This document shows, in pieces, positions 1-7,210 of a stretch of 12,661 bases of DNA. Each line of letters starts with the position of its first letter. Position 1 is the first letter of the stretch. The position numbers were made by a program, and so were the translations under genes. The notes beneath the pieces were generated by a model that saw only the letters and a program-made list of their open reading frames with translations, was not told the DNA's origin and did no database searches. This stretch comes from Pararhizobium capsulatum DSM 1112. Its GTDB lineage: Bacteria > Pseudomonadota > Alphaproteobacteria > Rhizobiales > Rhizobiaceae. Location: positions 4,257,501 through 4,270,161 of the forward strand of contig NZ_JAUSVF010000001.1 of assembly GCF_030814475.1 (NCBI RefSeq), read 5' to 3'.

Positions 1-2716
1 CCCTGATCGTTTCGACGTAATCACCCTTTGCTTCGGGCGACAGCAGGCTTGAGACTACACCGACCGCGCGGCTTGCATCGGTGACATAAACCGTCTGTCC
101 ACGCTCGTAACGTGGATTGATCTTCACGGCGGTGTGGACGCGGCTGGTCGTTGCGCCGCCGATCAGCAGCGGGATATCGAATCCCTCGCGCTCCATTTCT
201 GAAGCCAGATGGACCATTTCGTCTAATGACGGCGTGATCAGCCCCGAGAGGCCAATGATATCGACGCCCCGCTCCCTGGCCACCTGGAGAATCTTGGTTG
301 CAGGCACCATGACGCCGAGATCGATGATCTCGTAATTGTTGCAGGCGAGCACGACGCCGACGATGTTCTTGCCGATATCGTGCACATCACCCTTGACGGT
401 CGCCATCAGCACTTTGCCGGCGCTCTGGCGCTCCTCGCCGCCGCCATTGGCCCGCTTTTCCTCCTCCATGTAAGGGAGCAGCACGGCCACCGCCTGCTTC
501 ATCACCCGGGCCGATTTCACCACCTGCGGCAGGAACATCTTGCCGGCGCCGAAAAGATCGCCGACCACGTTCATGCCGGCCATCAGCGGACCTTCGATGA
601 CATGCAGCGGTCGCTCGGCACTTTGACGCGCTTCTTCCGTATCGGCGTCGATGAATTCGGTGATGCCATTGACCAGCGCATGTTCCAGCCGCTTTTCGAC
701 CGACCACTCGCGCCATTTCAGGTCGCGTTCCTTGGCTTCTTTGCCGGCCGCGCCCTTGAAGCGCTCGGCAAGCGTCAGCAGACGCTCGGTCGAATCGGCG
801 CGCCGATTGAGAACCACGTCCTCGCAGGCCTCGCGCAGTTCGGGTTCGATCGTGTCATAGACGGCGAGCTGGCCGGCATTGACGATGCCCATGTCCATGC
901 CAGCCTGGATGGCGTGGTAGAGGAAGACAGCATGCATCGCCTCGCGCACGGGCTCGTTGCCGCGGAACGAGAAGGAAAGATTGGAGACGCCGCCGGAGAT
1001 GTGCACATAAGGCAACGTCTCGATAATCCTTCGCGTCGCTTCGATGAAGTCGACGCCGTAATTGTTGTGCTCCTCGATACCGGTCGCAACCGCAAAGATG
1101 TTGGGGTCGAAGACAATGTCCTCCGGCGAGAAGCCGGCTTTTTCGGTGAGCAGCTTGTAGGCGCGGGTGCAGATGTCGACCTTGCGCGCTTGCGTATCAG
1201 CCTGTCCCACCTCGTCGAAGGCCATTACCACGACGGCAGCGCCATAGGCACGGCAGAGCCGGGCATGATGCAGGAAGGCCTCTTCGCCCTCCTTCATCGA
1301 GATCGAATTGACCAGCGGCTTGCCCTGCACGCATTTCAGGCCGGCCTCGATCACCTCCCATTTTGACGAGTCGATCATCACGGGCACGCGGGCGATATCC
1401 GGCTCGGCGGCCACGAGATTCAGGAACTCGATCATCGCCTGCTTCGAATCGATCAGGCCCTCGTCCATGTTGATGTCGATGATCTGGGCGCCGTTGGCCA
1501 CTTGATCACGAGCGACATCGAGCGCCGCCGCGTAGTCCCCAGCCGTGATCAGCTTTCGGAACTTGGCCGAACCGGTGACATTGGTGCGCTCGCCGACATT
1601 GACGAAGGGAATATCCTTGGTGAGCGTGAACGGCTCCAGCCCCGACAGCTTCATCAGCGGTGGCACATCCGGGATTTCCCGCGGCGGATGTTTGGCGACG
1701 GCCTCAGCAATCGCCCGGATATGCGCCGGCGTCGAGCCGCAGCAGCCGCCGACGATGTTGACGAGGCCTTCGCGGGCAAAACCCTCGATCTGGGCGGCCA
1801 TTTCCTCCGGGCTTTCGTCATACCGGCCGAATTCGTTGGGCAGGCCGGCATTCGGATAGGCGCAGACAAAGGTGTCAGCAACGCCGGAAATCTCGGCAAG
1901 ATGGGCGCGCATGGCGTTGGCGCCGAGCGCGCAGTTGAGACCGATGGTGAAGGGATCGGCGTGACGGACGGAGTGCCAGAAGGCCGTCGGCGTCTGGCCC
2001 GACAGCGTGCGACCGGAAAGGTCGGTGATCGTGCCGGAAATCATCACCGGCAACCGGATGCCCTTCTCGATGAACACTTCCTCGGTCGCAAAGATCGCCG
2101 CCTTGGCGTTCAGCGTATCGAAGATCGTTTCGATCAGGATGATATCGGCACCGCCATCGATCAGGCCGCGCAGCTGCTCGGCATAGGCGATGCGCAGGTC
2201 ATCGAAGGAAACGGCGCGGTAGCCGGGATTGTTGACATCGGGCGAGATCGAGGCCGTGCGGTTGGTCGGCCCGAGCGCGCCGGCGACGAAGCGGCGCTTG
2301 CCGTCCACCTGCTCCGCCCGCAATCCGGCGCGCCGCGCAAGGCGGGCGCCATCCCGGTTCAGCTCGTAGACCATCGCCTCCATGCCGTAGTCGGCCTGGG
2401 CGATCGTGGTTGAGGAGAACGTGTTGGTCTCCAGAATGTCGGCGCCGGCAAGGGCGTATTGATAGTGGATTTCCTCGATCGCGCCCGGCTGTGTCAGCGT
2501 CAACAGATCGTTGTTGCCCTGCAGGTGGCATTCGCAGGCTTGAAAGCGCTCGCCGCGGAAATGATGTTCCTTGAGGCCGAGCTGCTGGATCTCGGTGCCC
2601 ATGGCACCATCCATGATCAGGATGCGCTCGTCAGCCGCCGCCTTCAGCGCCTTGAAGACTTCGGTTCCGTCTTGTTTCGGCAGGACATCGCCGAAAAGGG
2701 CGTTGATGGCGGACAT
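1..2716 (-). CDS. metH: Cobalamin-dependent methionine synthase, N-terminal 905 codons (partial, cut at left edge)
   Basis: MetH transfers a methyl group from 5-methyltetrahydrofolate through protein-bound cobalamin to homocysteine, giving methionine, in the cytoplasm. Three of the four family modules are visible. The homocysteine-binding domain covers about residues 20-340, with zinc ligands Cys262 (GLNCALG) and Cys325/Cys326 (GGCCGS). The pterin-binding domain covers about 370-630 and opens with GERTNVTGS. The cobalamin cap and Rossmann domain cover about 660-890, with DVHDIGKN placing the axial His at 779. The reactivation (AdoMet-binding) domain should lie beyond position 1, since family members are about 1,230-1,260 residues long. 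The ATG at 2716 follows GGGAG with a 7-nt spacer and yields the expected N-terminus. The reading frame is open throughout. It appears to be transcribed alone from a promoter overlapping a palindrome at 2760-2779. Long plus-strand ORFs across this region are antisense shadows. Confidence 0.97.
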   Translation of the reverse strand, partial: MSAINALFGDVLPKQDGTEVFKALKAAADERILIMDGAMGTEIQQLGLKEHHFRGERFQACECHLQGNNDLLTLTQPGAIEEIHYQYALAGADILETNTFSSTTIAQADYGMEAMVYELNRDGARLARRAGLRAEQVDGKRRFVAGALGPTNRTASISPDVNNPGYRAVSFDDLRIAYAEQLRGLIDGGADIILIETIFDTLNAKAAIFATEEVFIEKGIRLPVMISGTITDLSGRTLSGQTPTAFWHSVRHADPFTIGLNCALGANAMRAHLAEISGVADTFVCAYPNAGLPNEFGRYDESPEEMAAQIEGFAREGLVNIVGGCCGSTPAHIRAIAEAVAKHPPREIPDVPPLMKLSGLEPFTLTKDIPFVNVGERTNVTGSAKFRKLITAGDYAAALDVARDQVANGAQIIDINMDEGLIDSKQAMIEFLNLVAAEPDIARVPVMIDSSKWEVIEAGLKCVQGKPLVNSISMKEGEEAFLHHARLCRAYGAAVVVMAFDEVGQADTQARKVDICTRAYKLLTEKAGFSPEDIVFDPNIFAVATGIEEHNNYGVDFIEATRRIIETLPYVHISGGVSNLSFSFRGNEPVREAMHAVFLYHAIQAGMDMGIVNAGQLAVYDTIEPELREACEDVVLNRRADSTERLLTLAERFKGAAGKEAKERDLKWREWSVEKRLEHALVNGITEFIDADTEEARQSAERPLHVIEGPLMAGMNVVGDLFGAGKMFLPQVVKSARVMKQAVAVLLPYMEEEKRANGGGEERQSAGKVLMATVKGDVHDIGKNIVGVVLACNNYEIIDLGVMVPATKILQVARERGVDIIGLSGLITPSLDEMVHLASEMEREGFDIPLLIGGATTSRVHTAVKINPRYERGQTVYVTDASRAVGVVSSLLSPEAKGDYVETIR

Positions 2717-2759
2717 GGGAAATCTCCCGTTCTTAAAACGACATTCCTCAATGGAAATC

Positions 2760-2779
2760 ACATAAAGATATCTTTATGT
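2760..2779. promoter_or_regulatory. Perfect 20-bp palindrome in the metH promoter region, candidate repressor operator
   Basis: ACATAAAGAT followed by its exact reverse complement lies 44 bp upstream of the metH start. On the metH strand a perfect TTGACA hexamer (2782 down to 2777) abuts it. A 17-bp spacer from that hexamer would consist mostly of the palindrome, although the -10 there (GATTTC) is poor. Alternatively, TATATT (2786-2781) with TTGTAT as -35 would put the palindrome at the transcription start. Either way it overlaps the core promoter, the usual place for repressor binding. AT-rich 20-bp dyads fit ArsR-type dimers, and methionine-cycle genes in Proteobacteria are known targets of the ArsR-family SahR regulator. 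Assigning this site to SahR is inference. Confidence 0.6.
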
Positions 2780-2794
2780 CAATATATGATATTG
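2780..2794. promoter_or_regulatory. Second, shorter inverted repeat beside the metH palindrome
   Basis: CAATAT, a 3-nt spacer (ATG) and ATATTG form a 6-3-6 inverted repeat directly adjoining the 20-bp palindrome. It contains the TATATT candidate -10 on the metH strand. It may be a weaker second operator, or only AT-rich promoter sequence that happens to be symmetrical. Confidence 0.3.
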
Positions 2795-2860
2795 CCATGG
2801 AGATACAAAACGCCCTCTTCGGTCAAGGAGCAGGCCGCTTGCAAAGTCCTCTCGCTCAAA

Positions 2861-4018
2861 TCACAGTCGTTTCAGGCAATCGTCCAGTTCGTAGATTGCA
2901 CAGAGAATATGATAGAAGCTGCTGGCCGGCGCCGGCTCGTCAACATAGGTTCCATCGGCGCGTTGCTTGTCGCGCCAGAGGCCGTCCACCGGAACCGTGA
3001 GAAACCTCTTCAAGGCATGGCCAGCGCGAGCAGCTGAACGCAGATAACGGGCGCGTTCTTCACCATCTGTCAGGGCAGCGAAACGGATAGCAGCTTTCAA
3101 CCACTCCGTCTGAGGCCAAAGCCGGGCAATCGGATCGGCAACGGAAAAATCGTCCAGCAGGGTCATGATGGCCACATCGCGGCTCGCGGAGATGCCGTAT
3201 TGTTCGCCGATCTCGAACAGGCGACGCGCCTTGACGATCGCTTCGGCATTGCCACGCCGCTCGCTCCAGCGCAAGAGAAGCCATGCCCATTCGAACTGAT
3301 GACCCGGCTCGACAATGCGCCCCTTATCTCCCGGCATCGGTTGCCAGTCGTGATCGAAGAATTCGCGCAACGCGCCGGTTTCTCGGTCGATGAAGTTGTC
3401 CATGCAGAGTGTTGCGATTTCGTCGGCAAGATTAGCCCACGCAACCTGGTCGAAGCCCTCGACCTCCTCGCTTGCCAGGCATGCCTCGAACAGATGCATG
3501 TGTGGATTGGAGCATAGCGGCAAACGCGGCGGATTATCTTCGTCAAAGCCGGCGACGGGGTGCTTGCAATGGGCTTCGAGCTTTTCGCGCAGGCTATTGC
3601 TGCGCTCTATCATCTCGGCGCGCCGCTCCGGGAAGACCTGTGCCAGATAAGCAAAGGACAGAAGTGCAAAGGCCTGATTGTAGAGATCGAAGCTGGCATC
3701 AAGCAGCATCCCGTCAGCGTCGGCAAGAGCGCCATAAAAGCCGCTCGGCTGTAGATAGACTTTGTCGAAATAAGCTAGACCGGCTTCTGCAACGGGCTTC
3801 CAGTGTCCCTGCCAGCCGCGTTGACCGGCTTCCGCAAAACAATAGACCTGACGGGGCTGAACCCGCGAGCGGCGATGGGCGCGGGTCGCCTTGCCCGCCA
3901 TGTCGATCGTCTCTACGAACCCCCCGCTTCGTGTATCGAACCCCTGCCCGCGCCAAATCGGCAAAGCCTTGGTCTCGAGCCAGTCCTTAAGCTCTCTGGC
4001 AAGGGTGGAAACGTCCAT
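2861..4018 (-). CDS. AGE-family (N-acylglucosamine 2-epimerase-like) sugar epimerase/isomerase, mannose-isomerase-like
   Basis: This 385-residue protein belongs to the AGE superfamily of (alpha/alpha)6-barrel sugar epimerases and aldose-ketose isomerases. The family includes N-acetylglucosamine 2-epimerase, D-mannose isomerase and YihS. Family landmarks are RVQPRQVYCF (about residues 52-61), NPHMHLFEA with two His (173, 175), EPGHQFEWAWLLL with His240, and ASSFYHI with His370; the conserved His residues act as general acid/base. The length is normal for the family. The start at 4018 is preferred because AAAGGTG sits 5 nt upstream; an in-frame ATG at 4036 lacks such a site. There is no signal peptide, so it should be cytoplasmic. 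It is the last gene of a likely operon behind a UPF0303 gene (60 bp away) and a ROK sugar kinase. That context favours interconversion of free hexoses, for example mannose to fructose, but the substrate cannot be read from the sequence. Confidence 0.88.
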   Translation of the reverse strand: MDVSTLARELKDWLETKALPIWRGQGFDTRSGGFVETIDMAGKATRAHRRSRVQPRQVYCFAEAGQRGWQGHWKPVAEAGLAYFDKVYLQPSGFYGALADADGMLLDASFDLYNQAFALLSFAYLAQVFPERRAEMIERSNSLREKLEAHCKHPVAGFDEDNPPRLPLCSNPHMHLFEACLASEEVEGFDQVAWANLADEIATLCMDNFIDRETGALREFFDHDWQPMPGDKGRIVEPGHQFEWAWLLLRWSERRGNAEAIVKARRLFEIGEQYGISASRDVAIMTLLDDFSVADPIARLWPQTEWLKAAIRFAALTDGEERARYLRSAARAGHALKRFLTVPVDGLWRDKQRADGTYVDEPAPASSFYHILCAIYELDDCLKRL

Positions 4019-4078
4019 CGATACACCTTTCAACATTTACATGTCGCCCAAGACATCTCGGCCAGAAGCTAACACGCT

Positions 4079-4570
4079 TCAGCCAAGCCTCAAGGCGTCG
4101 TGATCCTTGTCGAGCATCCACGCAAGCGCCTCGATCACCATGGCATGGTCGTCCCGTTGCGGCAGGCCGGATACAGTGATGGCGCCGATGCAACCCGTGC
4201 CCTTGATGGTGATCGGAAAGCTGCCCCCATGGGAGGCATATTCGGAATCCGGCAGGCCGAATTTCGCCTGCAGTGTGCTCTCCTGCCTGGCAAGCGAAAG
4301 CCCGATAGCGTAGCTGCTCTTGAAGAAGCGAAAGACGCAATTGCGCTTGCGGCGCACCCAGTGCGGATTGTCGGGCGTTGCCCCTTCCAGCGCCGTGTAG
4401 AAAAGCGGCATAGAGAAAAGAGTTATATCAATGACGACGCCGAGCTTGCGTTCACTCGCCATGGTCCGCAGCTTCGATCCGAGTGTCCATGCCGTTTCCA
4501 TGTCGAAACGGTCGAACTGCAATTCGCGTTCCTGCAGCTCTATCCGAGAGAGGTCGTCGTCGATGCTCAT
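4079..4570 (-). CDS. UPF0303 family (heme-degrading-domain / GlcG-HbpS-like) protein
   Basis: The 163-residue product matches the UPF0303 group of small cytoplasmic proteins that databases often label heme-degrading domain-containing. The fold is the GlcG/HbpS (DUF336) type. Recognisable stretches are the central NPHWVRRKRNCVFRF (about residues 68-82), FGLPDSEYASHGGSFPI (about 104-120) and the C-terminal GTGCIGAITVSGLPQRDDH (about 124-142). The glycine-rich loop ending in the histidine is typical. The start at 4570 has a strong purine-rich site (GGGAAGGGGA) just upstream; the longer in-frame reading from 4606 looks spurious. It lies between a ROK kinase and an AGE isomerase on the same strand. 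Its biochemical role is not established: the heme label comes from the fold, while the operon suggests an accessory role in sugar metabolism. Confidence 0.85.
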   Translation of the reverse strand: MSIDDDLSRIELQERELQFDRFDMETAWTLGSKLRTMASERKLGVVIDITLFSMPLFYTALEGATPDNPHWVRRKRNCVFRFFKSSYAIGLSLARQESTLQAKFGLPDSEYASHGGSFPITIKGTGCIGAITVSGLPQRDDHAMVIEALAWMLDKDHDALRLG

Positions 4571-4585
4571 GCTATCCCCTTCCCT

Positions 4586-4735
4586 GGCCGGGATCACCGG
4601 CCTCAACTGTCTTCACCGGTCGTGCGACCGGACGAAAGCGAATCGCGATCTTTCAGATTCGCTTCTTGCGCTTTAGCTCTTTGTTTCTACGCATGTCGTT
4701 ATCGCAAAACCGCTCTACACTTTTGCGCGACGTGC
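4586..4735. repeat. Cluster of intergenic palindromes (rhizobial mosaic-repeat type)
   Basis: The 166 bp between the kinase and the UPF0303 gene are filled with inverted repeats. First is GGCCGG-5 nt-CCGGCC at 4586-4602. Second is CCGGTC-GTGC-GACCGG at 4616-4631. Third is AAGCGAATC-11 nt-GATTCGCTT at 4636-4664. Fourth is a larger imperfect hairpin at 4691-4735, pairing GCATGTCG/CGACGTGC (one G-T) and CGCAAAA/TTTTGCG around an 11-nt loop. The last resembles, from memory, a dispersed intergenic repeat common in Rhizobium and Agrobacterium. No T-run follows on the operon strand, so it is not a classic terminator. It may instead affect transcript stability or relative expression of the genes on either side. 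Confidence 0.7.
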
Positions 4736-4736
4736 T

Positions 4737-5633
4737 TTAATCCTTCCAGAGCCAGGCTGCCCCGCGCACCCCCGAGCTGTCGCCATGCACCGCCTTGCGA
4801 ATCGGTGTTTCGAAACTGTCCCCGAAAAGATAGTTCACGATGAGCCCCGGCAGTTCGTCGTAGATCTCGTCCACATTGGACATGCCACCACCCAGAACAA
4901 AGACATCCGGGTCCACGACATTGGTCAGCAGCGCCAGGCTGCGCGCGAGACGATCGACGAAGCGACCATATACCTGCGTGGCGACAGGATCGCCCGCACG
5001 TTTGTCGGCAATGATATCACGACCGCGTCGGTCGATGCCCGTCGTCAGGCGGTAGTCGAGCTCAACGCCGGTACCGCAGGCATACATGTCGAGGCAACCG
5101 TGTTTGCCACACCAGCATTTGTGGCCGGGATATTCCTGCGGGGTCATCCATGGCAGCGGATAATGACCCACCTCGGCCGCTACGCCCTGGTAACCGGCAT
5201 GTACATGCTTGCCGATCGCAAGTCCGCCGCCGTGTCCGGTGCCGACAATAATACCAAAGACGATATTTTCGTGCCTGCCTGCACCATCGACAGCCTCAGA
5301 GACGGCAAGACAATTGGCGTCATTTGCAAGGCGGACGGGACGGCCAAGCGCCGCTTCAAGATCGCGGCCAAGTGGACGCCCGTTAAGAAGCACGGCATTG
5401 GAATTGCGCACGATACCGGTGCGCGGGTTGGGGCTGCCCGGAATGCCGATGCCGATCGACCCGGTCTCGCCGGCCGTCTGCTCCGCAGCCGTGACCAGCT
5501 CCAGCACGGCGCGAATGCAATCATCGTAACCGCTGGTGGGCGTGGCGATGCGATGGCGGGCCCGAGTTTTGCCATCGCGGTCGAGCGCGATGACTTCCAT
5601 TTTTGTCCCACCCCAATCAATTCCGAGATACAT
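4737..5633 (-). CDS. ROK-family sugar kinase (fructokinase/glucokinase-like)
   Basis: This 298-residue ROK kinase phosphorylates a hexose using ATP in the cytoplasm. The N-terminal phosphate-binding motif is GIDWGGTK (residues 4-11). The catalytic aspartate is in LANDANCLA (Asp105). A second glycine-rich nucleotide loop is GTGHGGG (131-137). The ROK zinc site is complete: His157 in EVGHYPL, then CWCGKHGC with Cys173, Cys175 and Cys180. The C-terminal LGGGMSN (247-253) is also characteristic. There is no N-terminal DNA-binding domain, so it is a kinase and not a ROK repressor. The ATG at 5633 has AGGAAG 8 nt upstream and places the first motif at the normal distance; upstream in-frame codons to 5786 read like non-coding sequence. 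Pairing with an AGE isomerase suggests fructose or mannose as substrate (inference). The promoter probably lies in 5634-5885, but I see no clear hexamers. Confidence 0.9.
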   Translation of the reverse strand: MYLGIDWGGTKMEVIALDRDGKTRARHRIATPTSGYDDCIRAVLELVTAAEQTAGETGSIGIGIPGSPNPRTGIVRNSNAVLLNGRPLGRDLEAALGRPVRLANDANCLAVSEAVDGAGRHENIVFGIIVGTGHGGGLAIGKHVHAGYQGVAAEVGHYPLPWMTPQEYPGHKCWCGKHGCLDMYACGTGVELDYRLTTGIDRRGRDIIADKRAGDPVATQVYGRFVDRLARSLALLTNVVDPDVFVLGGGMSNVDEIYDELPGLIVNYLFGDSFETPIRKAVHGDSSGVRGAAWLWKD

Positions 5634-5885
5634 GCCGCCCACTTCCTGAAATTCCGCATCCCGTTTCTTCGTCAACCGGTCGAGCAGCACGTCACCACCC
5701 AGCCGGACAGGATCGCGAAACGGGTCCCCCAATTGTCTGCGCGATCCCTGATTAACATTGGAAAACGCAAGAGCACCAGCCCTCACCGCGGCATTCTTTC
5801 ATGCGACCAGACAAACGATGCATTCGTGCGTAACGACAAAAGTACTTGGCTTCGCCCACCAGCTTTTGTAAGGGTTTTCCCGGCT

Positions 5886-5962
5886 GGTCCCATAGCTCAG
5901 TAGGATAGAGCGCAGGATTCCTAATCCTGAGGCCATTGGTTCGAATCCAATTGGGATCACCA
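5886..5962 (+). tRNA. tRNA-Arg (anticodon CCU)
   Basis: A complete cloverleaf can be drawn. The 7-bp acceptor stem GGTCCCA/TGGGATC has one G-T pair, the D-arm is GCTC/GAGC, and the anticodon stem is CAGGA/TCCTG around the loop TTCCTAA (anticodon CCT). The T-arm is ATTGG-TTCGAAT-CCAAT, the discriminator base is A, and CCA is encoded. It decodes AGG, a rare codon in high-GC rhizobia. No second tRNA is adjacent. A possible promoter lies just upstream (TTGGCT, a 16-17 bp spacer and a poor TAAG-type -10), but this is weak. The minus-strand ORF across this locus is an artefact of translating the tRNA. Confidence 0.97.
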
Positions 5963-6250
5963 GCTTTTCAAGCCTGTAAGGACTTGCGTCCCCCTCGCAT
6001 CCCACTCGCCTATTTTCGGCGCGCTCCGCCCGTTGCGCCTCCCCCCAACAGATTGGCAACTCCGCATGTTTTTCGGGGGCCGCGACTACATCGCTGAGCA
6101 GCAACTACAGCGTGGTCCGCATGATGGCCCAGCATTTCAAAATGAGCGATGGAATCAGGGTAGCTTTGCTCTCGGGAGCGAGTTGTATCGTCAGCATTCC
6201 CTATTAATAGGCGCCGCTGTTACGCCCTTCATAAACGCCCCTTGCACAAA
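5963..6250. other. Region downstream of tRNA-Arg with no assigned gene
   Basis: Nothing here was recognised. A short GGAC-TTGC-GTCC hairpin at about 5981-5992, followed by a pyrimidine tract, could help end the tRNA transcript. A plus-strand frame gives a coherent but very short 28-codon stretch from the ATG at 6121 to the TAA at 6205-6207, with no ribosome site. The 79-codon plus-strand frame at 6033-6272 resembles no family I know. I looked for a duplicated tRNA 3' end that would mark an integrated element and saw none. Confidence 0.5.
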
Positions 6251-6376
6251 CTACCGCAGGAAAACGTCGTGATAGGGGTGCTTCATCTGCCAATAGACGG
6301 TCCTTGCGGCCTGGACGACACCGGTCCAGAACAGCAGACCGCAAAGCAATGCAATAATGTAGATCTGAAGACGCAT
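6251..6376 (-). CDS. Small single-pass membrane protein (41 aa), hypothetical
   Basis: This short ORF begins MRLQIYIIALLCGLLFW. One hydrophobic segment covers about residues 4-23, preceded by a single positive charge. A polar, aromatic-rich tail with WQMKHPYHD (29-37) follows and ends in Arg. The pattern is that of a signal-anchor or an uncleaved single-helix inner-membrane peptide, although VVQAA at 20-24 could serve as a signal-peptidase site. The ribosome site is weak: only GGGG directly before the ATG. It has no recognisable family. It is divergent from the VanZ-like gene starting at 6530, with about 150 bp between them. Support is limited to a sensible membrane-protein composition, so it remains a candidate. 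Confidence 0.4.
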   Translation of the reverse strand: MRLQIYIIALLCGLLFWTGVVQAARTVYWQMKHPYHDVFLR

Positions 6377-6529
6377 GCCCCGTTGTTGCAATGCAAAACC
6401 GGCGCGACTGTGGCGCAGGGACCTGCACACCCGATTGTGAATCAGGTGTGACCGAGGCCTCCATTACGTTTGGCTTGGCGACGACAATGCTGCGTTGCAA
6501 TAATTTCGTCTCGCCATTATGACAGGATA

Positions 6530-6886
6530 ATGACGAAATCCTTTTTCAAGATATTCAGCTGGCTGCTGATTGCAGCCGTCGTGTTCGTGACAATTTCCCC
6601 GATCGGGCTTCGTCCGCATACGCTGATCACGGTTTCCTTCGACCGGGCGCTGGCTTTCGCGCTCATCGGCTGTGCATTTGCGTTGGGTTATCCGAACCGC
6701 TGGCTGTCGCTGTGTGTCTTCCTGATAGTTGCCGCGTTCGGCATCGAGGTCATGCAATATTGGGCGCCGACCCGACATCCGCATTTTGCCGACGCCTCGG
6801 TGAAGGCGGCCGGCGCAATTTTCGGAATGGTCATCGGAAAAGCAGCCCTCATCATTCGCCGCCAGAAGCTGACACGCACCGCCTGA
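6530..6886 (+). CDS. VanZ-like family membrane protein
   Basis: A 118-residue protein with four hydrophobic segments, at about residues 8-25, 38-54, 57-73 and 92-109. It looks like the short VanZ-like family: an N-terminal helix ending in SPIGLRP, a conserved polar block E73-x-x-Q76 followed by Arg82 and Asp88 (TRHPHFADASVKAAGA), then a Gly/Ala-rich last helix. VanZ-like proteins are integral membrane proteins of mostly unknown function; some VanZ homologues raise teicoplanin resistance, but resistance should not be assumed here. The ATG at 6530 is preceded by AGGATA, and the frame upstream to 6470 has no membrane character and no better start. The basic C-terminus (RRQKLTR) suggests a cytoplasmic tail. 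It appears monocistronic and converges on the zinc-ribbon gene. Confidence 0.75.
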   Translation: MTKSFFKIFSWLLIAAVVFVTISPIGLRPHTLITVSFDRALAFALIGCAFALGYPNRWLSLCVFLIVAAFGIEVMQYWAPTRHPHFADASVKAAGAIFGMVIGKAALIIRRQKLTRTA

Positions 6887-7027
6887 AACAGGCCGCTAAA
6901 AGTGGGCAGCGCAGCTCTCACTATGCGCCTGCGACACCGAAGGCCCTGATCTCTGGATATTGCTCTGCGATCGCCGCCCAGCTTTGCCTGGCATGATCTC
7001 GGCCGACACCAAGCCGACAACATTCGT
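6887..7027. other. Convergent intergenic region between the VanZ-like and zinc-ribbon genes
   Basis: No RNA, repeat or strong terminator was recognised in these 141 bp. On the minus strand, directly past the zinc-ribbon stop, one frame reads SWAAIAEQYPEIRAFGVAGA and then a stop at 6921-6923. This is protein-like but has no start of its own; it may be chance or a decayed fragment. Confidence 0.35.
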
Positions 7028-7210
7028 TCAGAGATCAAAGAGACACTCATTGCACAACGGCTCGGCGCCTTCGCCAGTTTGCCAGCATTCGAAGGTTTTA
7101 TGGCATTGGGCGCAGGTCACCTCCAGGCGACGCCCTTCGCGGCCGAAACCCAGTTCGTCCAGACGGTCGTGTTTATGGTCCTGCACTGCCTCACGGTGAT
7201 CGAAGTCCAT
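7028..7210 (-). CDS. Small zinc-ribbon-like protein (60 aa), hypothetical
   Basis: The 60-residue product has a charged, His/Asp-rich N-terminal half (HREAVQDHKHDRLDELGFG) and a C-terminal half with two CxxC pairs. These are Cys33-A-Q-Cys36 and Cys53-N-E-Cys56, separated by 16 residues, with an extra Cys42. This spacing fits a treble-clef or zinc-ribbon site binding one Zn2+. No family was recognised. Such proteins may bind nucleic acid or a protein partner, but nothing here decides which. The ribosome site is modest (GGGA about 8 nt before the ATG). A TATAAG hexamer on the minus strand near 7262-7267 could be its -10 element. The stop lies 141 bp from the end of the convergent VanZ-like gene. 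Confidence 0.6.
   Translation of the reverse strand: MDFDHREAVQDHKHDRLDELGFGREGRRLEVTCAQCHKTFECWQTGEGAEPLCNECLFDL

Noticed and set aside
380..2413. Long plus-strand ORFs (328 and 303 codons) opposite metH
   Set aside because: They are antisense to a clearly recognisable enzyme and have His/Asp/Arg/Gly-rich, domain-free translations typical of shadow frames in high-GC DNA.
2717..2860. SAM or cobalamin riboswitch upstream of metH
   Set aside because: I could not find a B12-box-like or SAM-II-like core. The region is short and AT-rich, and its clear symmetry is a DNA palindrome.
4785..5903. 372-codon plus-strand ORF opposite the ROK kinase
   Set aside because: It is antisense to a kinase with all ROK motifs, and its C-terminus runs into the tRNA gene.
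5799..6104. 101-codon minus-strand ORF with an IPIGFEPMASGLG-like segment
   Set aside because: That segment is the familiar reverse translation of a tRNA gene; the tRNA-Arg explains it.
5963..6272. 79-codon plus-strand ORF after the tRNA, considered as a prophage or island remnant
   Set aside because: It has no recognisable domain, no ribosome site and no integrase or repeat of the tRNA end nearby.
6914..7000. Protein-like minus-strand tail (SWAAIAEQYPEIRAFGVAGA) past the zinc-ribbon stop
   Set aside because: It is too short, in a different frame from the zinc-ribbon gene, and has no start codon; a frameshifted extension was considered but nothing supports it.
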